Of a DNA stretch of 64,000 nucleotides, positions 25,413 to 34,318 are shown in pieces (position 1 is the first letter of the stretch; each line of letters begins with the position of its first letter). The notes beneath the pieces are model-generated. The model did no database searches. It saw only the letters and a program-made list of their open reading frames with translations, and was not told the origin of the DNA. The stretch covers positions 23,268-87,267 of the forward strand of contig JAZSDN010000052.1 of assembly GCA_045531205.1 (NCBI GenBank). The letters run 5' to 3'. Source of the stretch: JAZNQL01 sp045531205. GTDB taxonomy: Bacteria > Bacillota > Clostridia > UMGS1883 > UMGS1540. Made by a program: the position numbers and the translations under genes.

Positions 25413-27908
25413 TTATTTTACTATTTCCGGAGCGCATACAGGCCTTAAACTATTAATACTTTCCCATACATAAACGACTGCATTATCATAATTTTCGGAT
25501 ATGTCAAAAACAACATTTTCTCCCACATAGTCTTGCTTTTTAATAGAAACTAAAGCCTTTTCTTTATATAGTGCTAAAAATACTATTGAATTTGCAGGAG
25601 CATATTCAAGGCTGACTGTAATTTTACCGTTTTCCTTTTTTGTAGTTACATTTGCCTTTGGCAATATATTTTCTAAGGATAACGAGTAAAATGTGCTCCG
25701 GTTGTTTTCGCCGTTTGTAAACCAAAAAACTTTATTGCCCTTTATTACAGGCTGACATTGTTCCGATAAATATGCATCTTTGTCGTAAAATACCTTTGAA
25801 AGATTTTCGCCGTGCTCATTTACAAGCACATATTTAATGCCCTGTGTGTAGCCTACATCGTTTTCCCAAATTTCGCTGTACTTGTATAAAAATTCTTCCC
25901 ACATAAGAAGATACATTCCATCTCTAACCTTTACAAGATATGGAAACGAAGCCACTTTGTTTTCTCTTGAATAGTCAGTATATCTTCTTGTTGTTATCTT
26001 GGTACCATTTTTTTCGGCACTAAGTAATAAAATATCCCTTGTTTCGCCATCTGCATATTCAAATTTTTCCTTTTCGGCATAATTTATGCTGTTAAAGGCA
26101 ACAAGCATATTATTTTTATCAACAGAAAATCCACCTAAAGATACGCCCGTATAATTATCTCCACTCTCACCTCTTAAGCTGTAAAGCTCCCTTGGTGTGT
26201 AAATGCCTTTGCTTCTTTTAAACGTAATTATCGACCTTGGATATGCGTCGCCATGATCTAAAAAATACAAATCTTCGCCATCATATTGCACAAACTGATT
26301 AAACGAGTGCGAAACATGATTTTCCTGAAATGTAGTTAAAATATTTTTTATCTTCATTGTGTCAACGTCCATTAAAAGGCTGAGCTGACCCTGGTGGTTT
26401 ACAGGAATAATTTCGCCTGTACTTTTGTAGTGCTTTCTGGCTGTGTGTATCGCCAGTGTTTTTCCGTCAAAATCCATTCTAAGCGAGCCTGATCTGAATG
26501 GATATGCAGTAGCGCAAGCCTTAACAGAACAAGACGATAATCGGTTAAAATCTTTGTCGTATTTTACAATCCTTATTACCTCTACGTTATCGTCATCGTT
26601 TGGGTTGTCCTGTCCAAAAACCGCAAAATTGTATTTTTCGGTGCTGTAAAAACCTCCGTATAAAGGTAGCTCGTATTGTATTGTTTTCTTGCTCAAAAGA
26701 TTATAATTATGATCGTATTTTTCAATACTTAAATATCCGTTTGTACCATCTATAATCGAAAGTGAATCTTTTGTTACATCAAAAATGTTGGTTTTCATTA
26801 TATGAGAGTGATTTGATATTCCGCTGCGATAATGCATTTGCGTGTAATCGCCGGTATGGTTAATTGTTTTCTTATTAACCTTACCCTCTTGTTCGGGTAA
26901 AATAACAGTTTCTGCAAGATCGTAATCGGGTTCATGTTGAACTATAACCTTACAGGTTGCCGTTTTATGGCCGTCGTATGTTTCAACCTCAATTTCTGCC
27001 TCACCCGCTTCTACGGCGATAAGCTTACCTCGGTTTTTTAAAACGCACGCACCGTTTCTGGATGTAAAGAAAACATCTTTACAGGGAGCATCAGACGGAT
27101 ATATATTTACATCCAAATTTACTTCTTCTCCCCTGATAACATAATAAACCCTTTGAGTGAACTCAACTGATGTTACCTTGTTCATATCAGGGTCATTATC
27201 AAAATGCATATATAGTTTTTCATTATAGGTTACATCAAGGTCGGGATTCCACTCAGCATATATTTTGTCCCAACTCTTTTTGGTGCCCCCAAAGTATATA
27301 TCCTTTACAGAGTTATTTCCGTAAAAAGCACCGTGTTCAATAGTAGTAACCGATGCCGGTATGCGTAATGTACTAAATCTGTAACTTTCAAACGAGCCGC
27401 TTGCCAAAATTTTCGTTCCCTGTGGTATTGTATATTCGGAAGCTGTTCCTACATACAAAATAAGTTTTGACATATCCTTTGTAAAAAGTACATTATCCAC
27501 TGTTTTATAATAAGGATTTTCTCTATGAACCGAAAATTCTCTTAACCCATCACAGCCTGTAAATGCGTATTCGTGTATGTTTTTCATACTTTTGGGCAAA
27601 GAAACACTTGTCATATATGAACACATAGAAAATGCACAATAAGATATACTTGTAACGCCTTCCTCGATAACGACCTTGCCTATGTCATATCTTCCTTCCC
27701 AAGGAGAAGGGTCCTCAAAGGAATATTCCTTCATTGCCCCCTTGCCACTTATGGTTAACACTCTGTATTCAAGTTTCCAGGTAAGGTTATCTCCACAACT
27801 GCCTTGCGTTTCGGTAGAACCATAAGAAAATGCAGGCAAAGCCGTAGCAAGAATCACCAGCATCAAAAATATGCATACTGTTTTTCTTAGATAAAATACC
27901 TTTTTCAT
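25413..27908 (-). CDS. Large secreted BspA-type leucine-rich-repeat protein with Ig-like and propeller-like regions
   Basis: 831 residues, the longest gene in the window. Residues 1-30 form a signal peptide. Residues 40-225 contain BspA-type LRR units (ISYCAFSMCSYMTSVSLPKS, IHEYAFTGCDGLREFSV and similar). Residues about 245-325 form a bacterial Ig-like domain (VEFTQRVYYVIRGEEV start). The remaining 500 residues are beta-rich with repeated strand patterns that could be a propeller; I recognise no named domain there. No sortase motif or C-terminal membrane anchor is seen, so it may be released or held noncovalently. GGAGTAA precedes the ATG. Surface adhesion is plausible but not shown. Confidence 0.82.
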   Translation of the reverse strand: MKKVFYLRKTVCIFLMLVILATALPAFSYGSTETQGSCGDNLTWKLEYRVLTISGKGAMKEYSFEDPSPWEGRYDIGKVVIEEGVTSISYCAFSMCSYMTSVSLPKSMKNIHEYAFTGCDGLREFSVHRENPYYKTVDNVLFTKDMSKLILYVGTASEYTIPQGTKILASGSFESYRFSTLRIPASVTTIEHGAFYGNNSVKDIYFGGTKKSWDKIYAEWNPDLDVTYNEKLYMHFDNDPDMNKVTSVEFTQRVYYVIRGEEVNLDVNIYPSDAPCKDVFFTSRNGACVLKNRGKLIAVEAGEAEIEVETYDGHKTATCKVIVQHEPDYDLAETVILPEQEGKVNKKTINHTGDYTQMHYRSGISNHSHIMKTNIFDVTKDSLSIIDGTNGYLSIEKYDHNYNLLSKKTIQYELPLYGGFYSTEKYNFAVFGQDNPNDDDNVEVIRIVKYDKDFNRLSSCSVKACATAYPFRSGSLRMDFDGKTLAIHTARKHYKSTGEIIPVNHQGQLSLLMDVDTMKIKNILTTFQENHVSHSFNQFVQYDGEDLYFLDHGDAYPRSIITFKRSKGIYTPRELYSLRGESGDNYTGVSLGGFSVDKNNMLVAFNSINYAEKEKFEYADGETRDILLLSAEKNGTKITTRRYTDYSRENKVASFPYLVKVRDGMYLLMWEEFLYKYSEIWENDVGYTQGIKYVLVNEHGENLSKVFYDKDAYLSEQCQPVIKGNKVFWFTNGENNRSTFYSLSLENILPKANVTTKKENGKITVSLEYAPANSIVFLALYKEKALVSIKKQDYVGENVVFDISENYDNAVVYVWESINSLRPVCAPEIVK

Positions 27909-28072
27909 TTTATTTACTCCTTTAATCGTTCATGTCAAGTCAAGATAAAAAAATAATGTATTGTCCCAGCGGTTGAAAGACCGCCGGGAGCCAGAAGTCT
28001 TTGAGAATTTTATGAAATAAAATTCTGTGTGTGTCAATTATATAATTAGTGTACATTTTAGATGCCACTTGT

Positions 28073-28459
28073 TCAATCACCATAATATTTATATATTACT
28101 TCGACACCATGAACTTTTGTTTCTTGCTTATAATTAATTGTTGTTGTATTATTGACCATCAAAGTATCGTTATCTTTCCATTCGACATCAAATTCATAAT
28201 CATTAATATATGTATTTCCTACATCGCCTCGTTTTGGTTGCTTTCCATTTTTCAAAATAGACAATCTATATACAAACCACGAAGTTGCCCCACCATTACT
28301 TTCGAACACATAAGCAACATATTCTCCATCAGGAGAAACAACTTTTTGAATTATATCAGGTTCGCTCAATACAAACCATCTTAATCCATTAAATGCCGAA
28401 TACAAAAGCCCAATCCCTACAACAATTATCAAAAAAGTAATCAAGATTTTCTTTTTCAT
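28073..28459 (-). CDS. Small membrane-anchored protein, DUF5412-like
   Basis: 128 residues with one N-terminal hydrophobic segment (about 5-25), then a soluble beta-rich domain with VVSPDGEYVAYVFESNGGAT and VEWKDNDTLMVN. This pattern recalls DUF5412, a family of unknown function in Firmicutes; the assignment is from memory and moderate. It begins directly after the stop of the four-helix-bundle gene, with an AAAGGTG site inside that gene's last codons, so the pair is cotranscribed. Confidence 0.7.
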   Translation of the reverse strand: MKKKILITFLIIVVGIGLLYSAFNGLRWFVLSEPDIIQKVVSPDGEYVAYVFESNGGATSWFVYRLSILKNGKQPKRGDVGNTYINDYEFDVEWKDNDTLMVNNTTTINYKQETKVHGVEVIYKYYGD

Positions 28460-28816
28460 TTAATCACCTTTACTTTGATCTTTCTTAGCTGTTGTAATTG
28501 ACGCAATAAGTTTTCTTCTCAAGGTTCCGCTTTTATTATTTAATTCATTATATACATTTTCTTGTAATGAATTAACCTTATAAAGAATTTCTAACCAGTA
28601 TTCAGTTTCATAACATTCTTTCAATGCTATTTCCAATTTATGAATAAAGTCTGCTCTGCTTTGTGCATATTTTGCTTCATGTGAATTTGCGCCTATTGAA
28701 GAACACGACCGCAATAACTGATTAACAAATACTGCTCTACCTTTTATATTATCACATATTGCAGTTATCTCAACAGTAAGTTCTACCGCTAATTCCTTTA
28801 TTGTTTTATCATTCAT
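28460..28816 (-). CDS. Four-helix-bundle protein (S23 / 23S rRNA intervening-sequence family)
   Basis: 118 residues, almost wholly helical. The segments SCSSIGANSHEAKYAQS and FIHKLEIALKECYETEYWLEIL are the family hallmark. Members are encoded in 23S rRNA intervening sequences, in diversity-generating retroelements (bAvd) and, as here, as free-standing genes of unknown function that often occur in variable regions. No reverse transcriptase is nearby. Its upstream side is an ordered palindrome array (28834-29034). The ribosome site is weak. Confidence 0.88.
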   Translation of the reverse strand: MNDKTIKELAVELTVEITAICDNIKGRAVFVNQLLRSCSSIGANSHEAKYAQSRADFIHKLEIALKECYETEYWLEILYKVNSLQENVYNELNNKSGTLRRKLIASITTAKKDQSKGD

Positions 28817-28833
28817 AATTTATTCTTCTTTCT

Positions 28834-29034
28834 GCGATATACTCACTTCGTTCGTGCGATATATTTTCGATTTAATCAAATGCGATATAACCTCGTTTAA
28901 CTCGGTTGCGATATGATATAAATTCCTATTCTCGTGCCGCAGGCACATATCGCATCGAAGATATATCGCATACGCAGTATATATGGCAAATTCCATTAGG
29001 AATTTATATCGCTGATTTCATCTTCGATGAAATC
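28834..29034. repeat. Array of GCGATAT-bounded palindromic repeats
   Basis: Four direct GCGATAT copies (28834, 28856, 28882, 28908; spacing 22-26) are followed by three inverted ATATCGC copies (28947, 28963, 29006). Between them lie small hairpins, including GTGCC-GCA-GGCAC near 28934. A 12-bp perfect inverted pair GATATAAATTCC (28915-28926) / GGAATTTATATC (28999-29010) closes a larger fold, and GATTTCAT-CTTCG-ATGAAATC (29014-29034) ends the array. No frame crosses it. It resembles intergenic palindromic elements of gut Clostridia. Confidence 0.75.
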
Positions 29035-29125
29035 ATTATAACATCATTCATATTTTTTATCAAGGTTTTCAAATGCTTTGTTATAAAAAAGCACTTCCGC
29101 AAATGTTTTACGAAAGTGCTTTATA

Positions 29126-29824
29126 TTATTTGCCAAGATATGCTTTTTTAACTTCTTCGTTTGAAAGAAGTTCTGCTCCTGTTCCTTCAAGCTTAATTTT
29201 TCCTGTTTCAAGAACATAGCCTTTGTCGGCTGTTTTAAGTGCCATATTGGCATTTTGTTCTATAAGAAGAATGGTTACTCCGTTTTTATTGATTTCTTTT
29301 ATGATGGAGAAAATATCGCGTACAATAAGCGGTGCAAGACCGAGGGAGGGTTCGTCCATCATCATAAGTTTTGGACGGCTCATCAAAGCTCTTGCAACAG
29401 CGAGCATTTGCTGTTCACCACCCGAAAGTGTGCCTGCCATCTGCCAGGAACGTTCTTTTAAACGGGGGAACAAATCATATACCCACTTTATATCTTCTTC
29501 TAAAGAATCTTTTCGAAGATATGCACCGATACGTATGTTTTCCAAAACTGTGAGGTCGGGAAAGATTCTTCTTCCTTCAGGAACAAGGGTGATTCCGCTT
29601 TTTACAACCTTTTCTGCAGAGATGCCTGTTATATCTTCTCCGCAAAATTCAATGCTTCCGCTTTTTGGGGTTACCACACCTGCGATAGAACGCAATATAG
29701 AGCTTTTGCCAGCACCGTTTGCACCTACCAATGTTACAATCGAGCCTTCTTCAACCTCAAAAGATACATCACGAACTGCATTTATTCCACCATAAGTTAT
29801 ATTGAGATTTTTAATTTTCAGCAT
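29126..29824 (-). CDS. livF: Branched-chain amino-acid ABC transporter ATP-binding protein
   Basis: 232 residues. Walker A GANGAGKSS at 34-42, signature LSGGEQQ at 133-139 and Walker B LMMMDEP at 153-159. The YGGINAVRDVSFEV start and the C-terminal NEEVKKAYLG are typical of LivF. One of the two ATPases driving uptake of leucine, isoleucine, valine or related compounds. It overlaps livG by 14 bases and is the last gene of the five-gene operon. Confidence 0.93.
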   Translation of the reverse strand: MLKIKNLNITYGGINAVRDVSFEVEEGSIVTLVGANGAGKSSILRSIAGVVTPKSGSIEFCGEDITGISAEKVVKSGITLVPEGRRIFPDLTVLENIRIGAYLRKDSLEEDIKWVYDLFPRLKERSWQMAGTLSGGEQQMLAVARALMSRPKLMMMDEPSLGLAPLIVRDIFSIIKEINKNGVTILLIEQNANMALKTADKGYVLETGKIKLEGTGAELLSNEEVKKAYLGK

Positions 29825-30659
29825 CGTCTGTCACCCCCAGATATGCCTCGATTACACGAGGATTGTTGCTTACCGATTCGGGCGTACCGTCGGCAATATG
29901 CTTACCGAAGTCGATTACATATATACGGTCGGAAATATCCATAACAAGATTCATGTGATGTTCTATAAGCAAAATTGTAAGATTGAATTCTTTTCTTATT
30001 CTTCTTATAAATGCTGTAAGCTCCTCTGTTTCCTGCGGGTTCATACCTGCGGCAGGTTCGTCAAGTAAAAGGAGTGACGGGTTTGTTGCAAGTGCTCTTG
30101 CAATTTCAAGATGCCTTTGCTTTCCGTAAGGAAGTGATGTTGCAAGCTCGTCTTTTACATCCTCAAGACCTAAAAGATTTAAAAGCTCGTGTGTTTCTTC
30201 ACGCATTTTCTTTTCTTCTTTGGCATTTGCCCTGAAGATTGCCGAAAAAACATTGCTTGTTTTTCTTAAATGCTTTGCTACCAAAACATTATCGAATACT
30301 GTCATACTTTTAAAAAGTCTTATGTTCTGGAAGGTTCTTGCCATTCCGAGTTTTGTAATCTGGTCGGGTGTTTTTACTATTGTTTCTTTATATGTACCAT
30401 TATTTTCCCCTGCGTACATTTTTTTCATTTTTCCTTTAGGGAAATTTTCGATAATTGTTTCGCCGTTAAAAGAAACACGTCCGTTTGTTGGCTGATAAAC
30501 ACCTGTTATAACATTGAAGGCTGTTGTTTTGCCCGCACCATTAGGACCGATAAGTGCTACTATTTCGCCATCATTTATTTCCATAGAAAGGTTATTGACT
30601 GCTACAACGCCGCCAAACTGCATTGTAACATTTTCTAAACGAAGAACATTATTCGGCAT
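29811..30659 (-). CDS. livG: Branched-chain amino-acid ABC transporter ATP-binding protein
   Basis: 282 residues. Walker A GPNGAGKTT at 38-46, signature LPYGKQRHLEI in place of LSGG, as usual for LivG, and Walker B LLLLDEPAAGMNP. The end NNPRVIEAYLG is diagnostic. It carries an insert of about 25 residues after YQPTNG that is usual in LivG. AAGGTG precedes the ATG, and the gene overlaps livM by 11 bases. Partner of LivF in the membrane complex. Confidence 0.93.
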   Translation of the reverse strand: MPNNVLRLENVTMQFGGVVAVNNLSMEINDGEIVALIGPNGAGKTTAFNVITGVYQPTNGRVSFNGETIIENFPKGKMKKMYAGENNGTYKETIVKTPDQITKLGMARTFQNIRLFKSMTVFDNVLVAKHLRKTSNVFSAIFRANAKEEKKMREETHELLNLLGLEDVKDELATSLPYGKQRHLEIARALATNPSLLLLDEPAAGMNPQETEELTAFIRRIRKEFNLTILLIEHHMNLVMDISDRIYVIDFGKHIADGTPESVSNNPRVIEAYLGVTDDAEN

Positions 30660-31908
30660 TGCTTTGCACCTTACCTTTCTGTTTTATTTTTCTGTTTTTA
30701 ATCAAATCTGGTAGTTCTTTCGTACCCATAATACCCTTACGGAAGAAGAGTACAACTATCATAATTACTATTGAAAAAACAACCATTCTAAAGCCGTCTT
30801 TTAAAAGGGGTACCTGATATGCACCTATTGCCATAGGTTCATCAAGGAATCTGAACCACCATTCAGAAGCTGCAATATATAAGAAGCTTCCTATACAAGA
30901 GCCCGAAACAGAGCCTATACCGCCTATAACAACTATTAAAAGAATTTCGTATGTAAGCACCGATGTGAATGGTTTTGCCTGATATGTTGTTGCAAACATA
31001 GCATAAAGTGCTCCGCCTATTCCTGCAAAGAAAGCAGATATGCAGAAGGAAAGAATCTTATGTTTTGCAAGGTTTATACCCATTGCTTCTGCTGCAATTT
31101 CGTCGTCACGGATTGCTTTGAATGAACGTCCGTAGGTTGAATTTATTAAGAGAACTATAATCACAATACAAATTGTAACTATGATTGCAGGAACAACAGT
31201 TGAAAGATAAAGCGAGGTTTGCCCGTTTGAACCGATTATATTAAATGAATTCAAAGTCGGGAAGCCTTTTATCATATTTGCTCCGTTTGTAAGTTTACCA
31301 AGAACAAGTTCTCCTCCGCCCGGCAATGCAATAACTTCACACTGGAAGATTGTTCTTATAATTTCAGCAAAGCCAAGGGTTGCAATTGCAAGATAGTCGC
31401 TTTTGAGTCTTAACACAGGTAAGCCTATAAAATATGCAAACAATGCCGCTACTATTCCTGCAATAACAAGTGCTACAAGAACGCCTAAAACAAGGCTTAA
31501 TGCCCCTCCTACCCCGCTGTTACCAAGGAATGAGCCGAAAAATTCCTGAATAGAAAAGTTAACTACACTTCCTCCATACTTATAAAAAATTCCGTCAGCA
31601 GGAACTTTTAATGAAACAGGGGTTGTAAGAATTGCAAAGGTATACGCGCCAAGAAGCATAAATCCTGCATGGCCAAGTGAAAACAACCCTGTAAATCCGT
31701 TTAAAAGGTTTAAGGAAACTGCTATTAAGCAATATACTATAACTTTACGAAGTACCATAAACAGTTTTGATGTTGGTGTGAAAAGTTTTGGTACTCCGGG
31801 AAACATCAAATTAAGATTTTCGATAAAAAGCAGCAATGCCCAAAATGCAAGAATGCATACTATTGCTATAACTGTGCTTTTTACATTTTTCTTTTTGTTA
31901 AGATTCAT
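30649..31908 (-). CDS. livM: Branched-chain amino-acid ABC transporter permease
   Basis: 419 residues from the ATG at 31908, 9 bases after GGGGGTG; an ATG six codons earlier overlaps the livH stop and lacks a ribosome site. About ten hydrophobic segments. Family text is clear: FSLGHAGFMLLGAY, SDYLAIATLGFAEIIR, FKAIRDDEIAAEAMGIN and VIGGIGSVSGS. The loop at about 105-130 is longer than in E. coli LivM. Forms the channel with LivH. Confidence 0.92.
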   Translation of the reverse strand: MNLNKKKNVKSTVIAIVCILAFWALLLFIENLNLMFPGVPKLFTPTSKLFMVLRKVIVYCLIAVSLNLLNGFTGLFSLGHAGFMLLGAYTFAILTTPVSLKVPADGIFYKYGGSVVNFSIQEFFGSFLGNSGVGGALSLVLGVLVALVIAGIVAALFAYFIGLPVLRLKSDYLAIATLGFAEIIRTIFQCEVIALPGGGELVLGKLTNGANMIKGFPTLNSFNIIGSNGQTSLYLSTVVPAIIVTICIVIIVLLINSTYGRSFKAIRDDEIAAEAMGINLAKHKILSFCISAFFAGIGGALYAMFATTYQAKPFTSVLTYEILLIVVIGGIGSVSGSCIGSFLYIAASEWWFRFLDEPMAIGAYQVPLLKDGFRMVVFSIVIMIVVLFFRKGIMGTKELPDLIKNRKIKQKGKVQSNAE

Positions 31909-31925
31909 TTTAAAGCTCACCCCCA

Positions 31926-32801
31926 TCAGACTTTATCAACAGTCTTTTCACCAAATATGCCGGTAGGTCTGAAAATAAGAACTACTACGAGTACGGCAAA
32001 GGTAAAAGCATCTGAAAATACAGAGTATGGTGTAGCTTTAATAAGATTTTCGCAAACACCTATAATAAATGCACCTATAACTGCTCCGGGTATAGAACCT
32101 ATTCCCCCGAAAACAGCCGCTACAAAGGCTTTAAGTCCGGGAAGTGCTCCCGAAACTGCAACTATTTTTGAATAGTTTGAAAAATAAAGTATTGAACCTA
32201 TTGCCGCAAGGGCTGAACCTATAACAAAGGTTACCGAAATAACATTGTTTATTTTTATGCCCATAAGACGGCTTGTTTCAAAGTCTTTTGATACAGCACG
32301 CATTGCCATCCCGATTTTTGTGTGATTAATAAGGAACGAAAGCAACAAAACCAATATAATTACCATTGGAAGGGTAATTATTGTTGCTACTGTCTGCTTT
32401 GTTCCGAAAATGGAAACTGTTTGTGCTAAAAATGGTATTGTGGGATATGTCATAGGCTGTCCGCCTGTAAGGTATGTAATAACGTTTTGCAAAAGATAGC
32501 TGACACCTATTGCAGATATCATAACACTCATACGGGGAGCCTTGCGCAACGGCAGATATGCGGCACGCTCAATACAGAATCCCAGAATAATTGTAATTAT
32601 AATCGTCAAGGGTATAACAACCGCCAGCGGCATAGTAGCAGAGAACCAGATAAGCATCATACCTGCTACCATAAACACATCGCCGTGAGCAAAGTTTATA
32701 AGACGCAAGATTCCGTATACCATGGTATATCCGATAGCAATAAGAGCATATTGTCCGCCGACAGATATTCCTGTCAGCAAAGTTGTGATCAAGGACTGCA
32801 C
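31926..32801 (-). CDS. livH: Branched-chain amino-acid ABC transporter permease
   Basis: 291 residues, eight or so membrane segments. The start is GTG, 8 bases after GAGG. Seen: GGQYALIAIGYTMVYGILRLINFAHGD, here cited only by its position at about 16-42, then MRAVSKDFETSRLMGI and VFGGIGSIPGAV, both typical of LivH. It follows livJ after 131 bases that hold a strong hairpin, consistent with lower expression of the permease than of the binding protein. Confidence 0.92.
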   Translation of the reverse strand: MQSLITTLLTGISVGGQYALIAIGYTMVYGILRLINFAHGDVFMVAGMMLIWFSATMPLAVVIPLTIIITIILGFCIERAAYLPLRKAPRMSVMISAIGVSYLLQNVITYLTGGQPMTYPTIPFLAQTVSIFGTKQTVATIITLPMVIILVLLLSFLINHTKIGMAMRAVSKDFETSRLMGIKINNVISVTFVIGSALAAIGSILYFSNYSKIVAVSGALPGLKAFVAAVFGGIGSIPGAVIGAFIIGVCENLIKATPYSVFSDAFTFAVLVVVLIFRPTGIFGEKTVDKV

Positions 32802-32883
32802 CTGTATTACCTCTCTTTCAAAAAATAGAAAATTTCTTTGCTGTACCGAAATGTTTTTTCGGCATAGTAAAGAAAATCATAAG

Positions 32884-32912
32884 TGCTTGGCAGGGATTTC
32901 CCCTGCCAAGCA
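32884..32912 (-). terminator. Hairpin between livJ and livH (attenuator or mRNA stabiliser)
   Basis: TGCTTGGCAGGG / CCCTGCCAAGCA: a perfect 12-bp stem with a 5-base loop 21 bases after the livJ stop. No U tract follows on the minus strand, so partial termination or protection of the livJ 3' end is more likely than full termination. Confidence 0.65.
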
Positions 32913-32932
32913 TTCGATTAATTTAAGTTAAA

Positions 32933-34114
32933 TTACTGTGCTTTCTGTACAGTTTCAAGCAACCATGAGCCGTTTGCTGTATCAACTGTTTTGATGTAAG
33001 CTGTATCACGGATAGCATCGCCTATGGAGTCAAATGCGATTTCGCCAGATACACCTGTGTATTTTACATTGGGAAGTGCAGCTTTAACTGCAGCTTTATC
33101 AGGTGAGCCTGCTGCTTTTATAGCTTCAAGTGCTACATAGTAAGCATCGTAACCCATTGCTGTTACAGCCGAAATTGTATCGTCGCCGCCGTTAGCTGTT
33201 TTTGCATCAGCATTTGTATTAATGTAATTTTTGATACCTTCGTCAAATTCAGGTGAACCGCCTTCCTGATAGAAGGTTGAAACATAAAGTTTTGTATCTG
33301 TTCCTTTTGCAGCTTCTAAAACCTTGTTATCGTCAAGTGTGTCGGAACCAAGGATAGGAAGACCAATTTCAAGTCTTGCTGCCTGTGAAACTATCTGTGT
33401 AGCGTAAGCAATTGAAACAGGTGTGAATATTACATCACAGCCTTCAGCTTTTGCTGTGTTGAGGTACTGTGTGAAGTCAGCTGTGTTTGTGGGGAAGTCT
33501 GCTTTTACAACTTTTCCGCCTGCAGCTGTGAATGTCTGTTCAAAGAATGTGAGAAGGCCCTGGTCGTATTCGTTACCAAGTTCGCCAAGAAGGAATGCTT
33601 TCTTTGCACCAAACTTTTCAATAGCAAAGTTTGCTAATACTGAACCCTGGAAGGGATCAAGGAAACAAATTCTGTAATAGTGTTCATTACCCTTTGTAAC
33701 GTTGGGGTTTGTGCAGGTAATACCCATTGCTGCAAGACCTGCCTGATTGAAGGTATCGCTTGCTGCCATTGAAACGCCCGAGCCGTATGAACCGAGAACG
33801 ATTGATACGTCTTTATCAACCAATGTTGCTGCAGCTGAAGGAGCTTTATCGGTTGTGGAACCGTTATCAGAGTATACAACTTCTATTTTATATTCAACGC
33901 CGTTGAGTGTGATTGTAGGTGTTGTTGCATTTGCATACTGCACGCCTAAAAGTTCCTTTTTACCGCCCGATGCTGAGTCACCTGTTAAGGGTTCAAAAAC
34001 ACCGATTCTGATAACATTTCCGTCGTTTGATGAATTGTTTGCAGCAGGTGAACAGCCTGCAAACATTACGCTTACAAGAGTAAGTGACAAAACGATAGCC
34101 AATAACTTTTTCAT
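32933..34114 (-). CDS. livJ: Branched-chain amino-acid-binding lipoprotein
   Basis: 393 residues. Lipoprotein signal with lipobox FAGC (Cys21), so the mature protein is membrane-tethered outside the cell. The type I periplasmic-binding fold starts with IRIGVFEPLTGDSASGGK and continues with VVYSDNGSTTDKAPSAAATL, both typical of Leu/Ile/Val-binding proteins. AAGGGA precedes the ATG. It is the first gene of livJHMGF and has its own promoter at 34189-34217. Confidence 0.93.
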   Translation of the reverse strand: MKKLLAIVLSLTLVSVMFAGCSPAANNSSNDGNVIRIGVFEPLTGDSASGGKKELLGVQYANATTPTITLNGVEYKIEVVYSDNGSTTDKAPSAAATLVDKDVSIVLGSYGSGVSMAASDTFNQAGLAAMGITCTNPNVTKGNEHYYRICFLDPFQGSVLANFAIEKFGAKKAFLLGELGNEYDQGLLTFFEQTFTAAGGKVVKADFPTNTADFTQYLNTAKAEGCDVIFTPVSIAYATQIVSQAARLEIGLPILGSDTLDDNKVLEAAKGTDTKLYVSTFYQEGGSPEFDEGIKNYINTNADAKTANGGDDTISAVTAMGYDAYYVALEAIKAAGSPDKAAVKAALPNVKYTGVSGEIAFDSIGDAIRDTAYIKTVDTANGSWLLETVQKAQ

Positions 34115-34188
34115 TTTTATTTCCCTTTCTTAAATAAAAAATATATTTACTTTAAAAATTCAAAAATAAATCTTTAAAGTATGTTGCC

Positions 34189-34217
34189 ATTATATCACAA
34201 ACTTGTCAAAATTTCAA
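34189..34217 (-). promoter_or_regulatory. Promoter of the liv operon
   Basis: On the minus strand TTGAAA (34217-34212), 17 bases, TATAAT (34194-34189), about 75 bases upstream of livJ and downstream of the secF terminator. Confidence 0.75.
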
Positions 34218-34273
34218 CTCTCTGTTGTTAGATGATTTGTAAAATTTTCTAACGGTTTTTACTGCAAATTACA

Positions 34274-34307
34274 CAAAAAAACACTGCCGTTTTTCGGCAG
34301 TGTTTTA
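34274..34307 (-). terminator. Terminator after secF
   Basis: AAAAACACTGCCG / CGGCAGTGTTTT with a 5-base loop and U-rich tail on both strands, between secF and the liv promoter. Confidence 0.85.
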
Positions 34308-34318
34308 ATTTTAAAAAA

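Noticed and set aside
28460..28816. Diversity-generating retroelement
   Set aside because: The S23 protein is present, but no reverse transcriptase and no template/variable repeat pair were found in the surroundings.
28834..29034. Regular short repeats suggested a CRISPR array
   Set aside because: Repeats are only 7-8 bases, occur in both orientations, and the intervals are palindromic and unequal. No cas genes are nearby.
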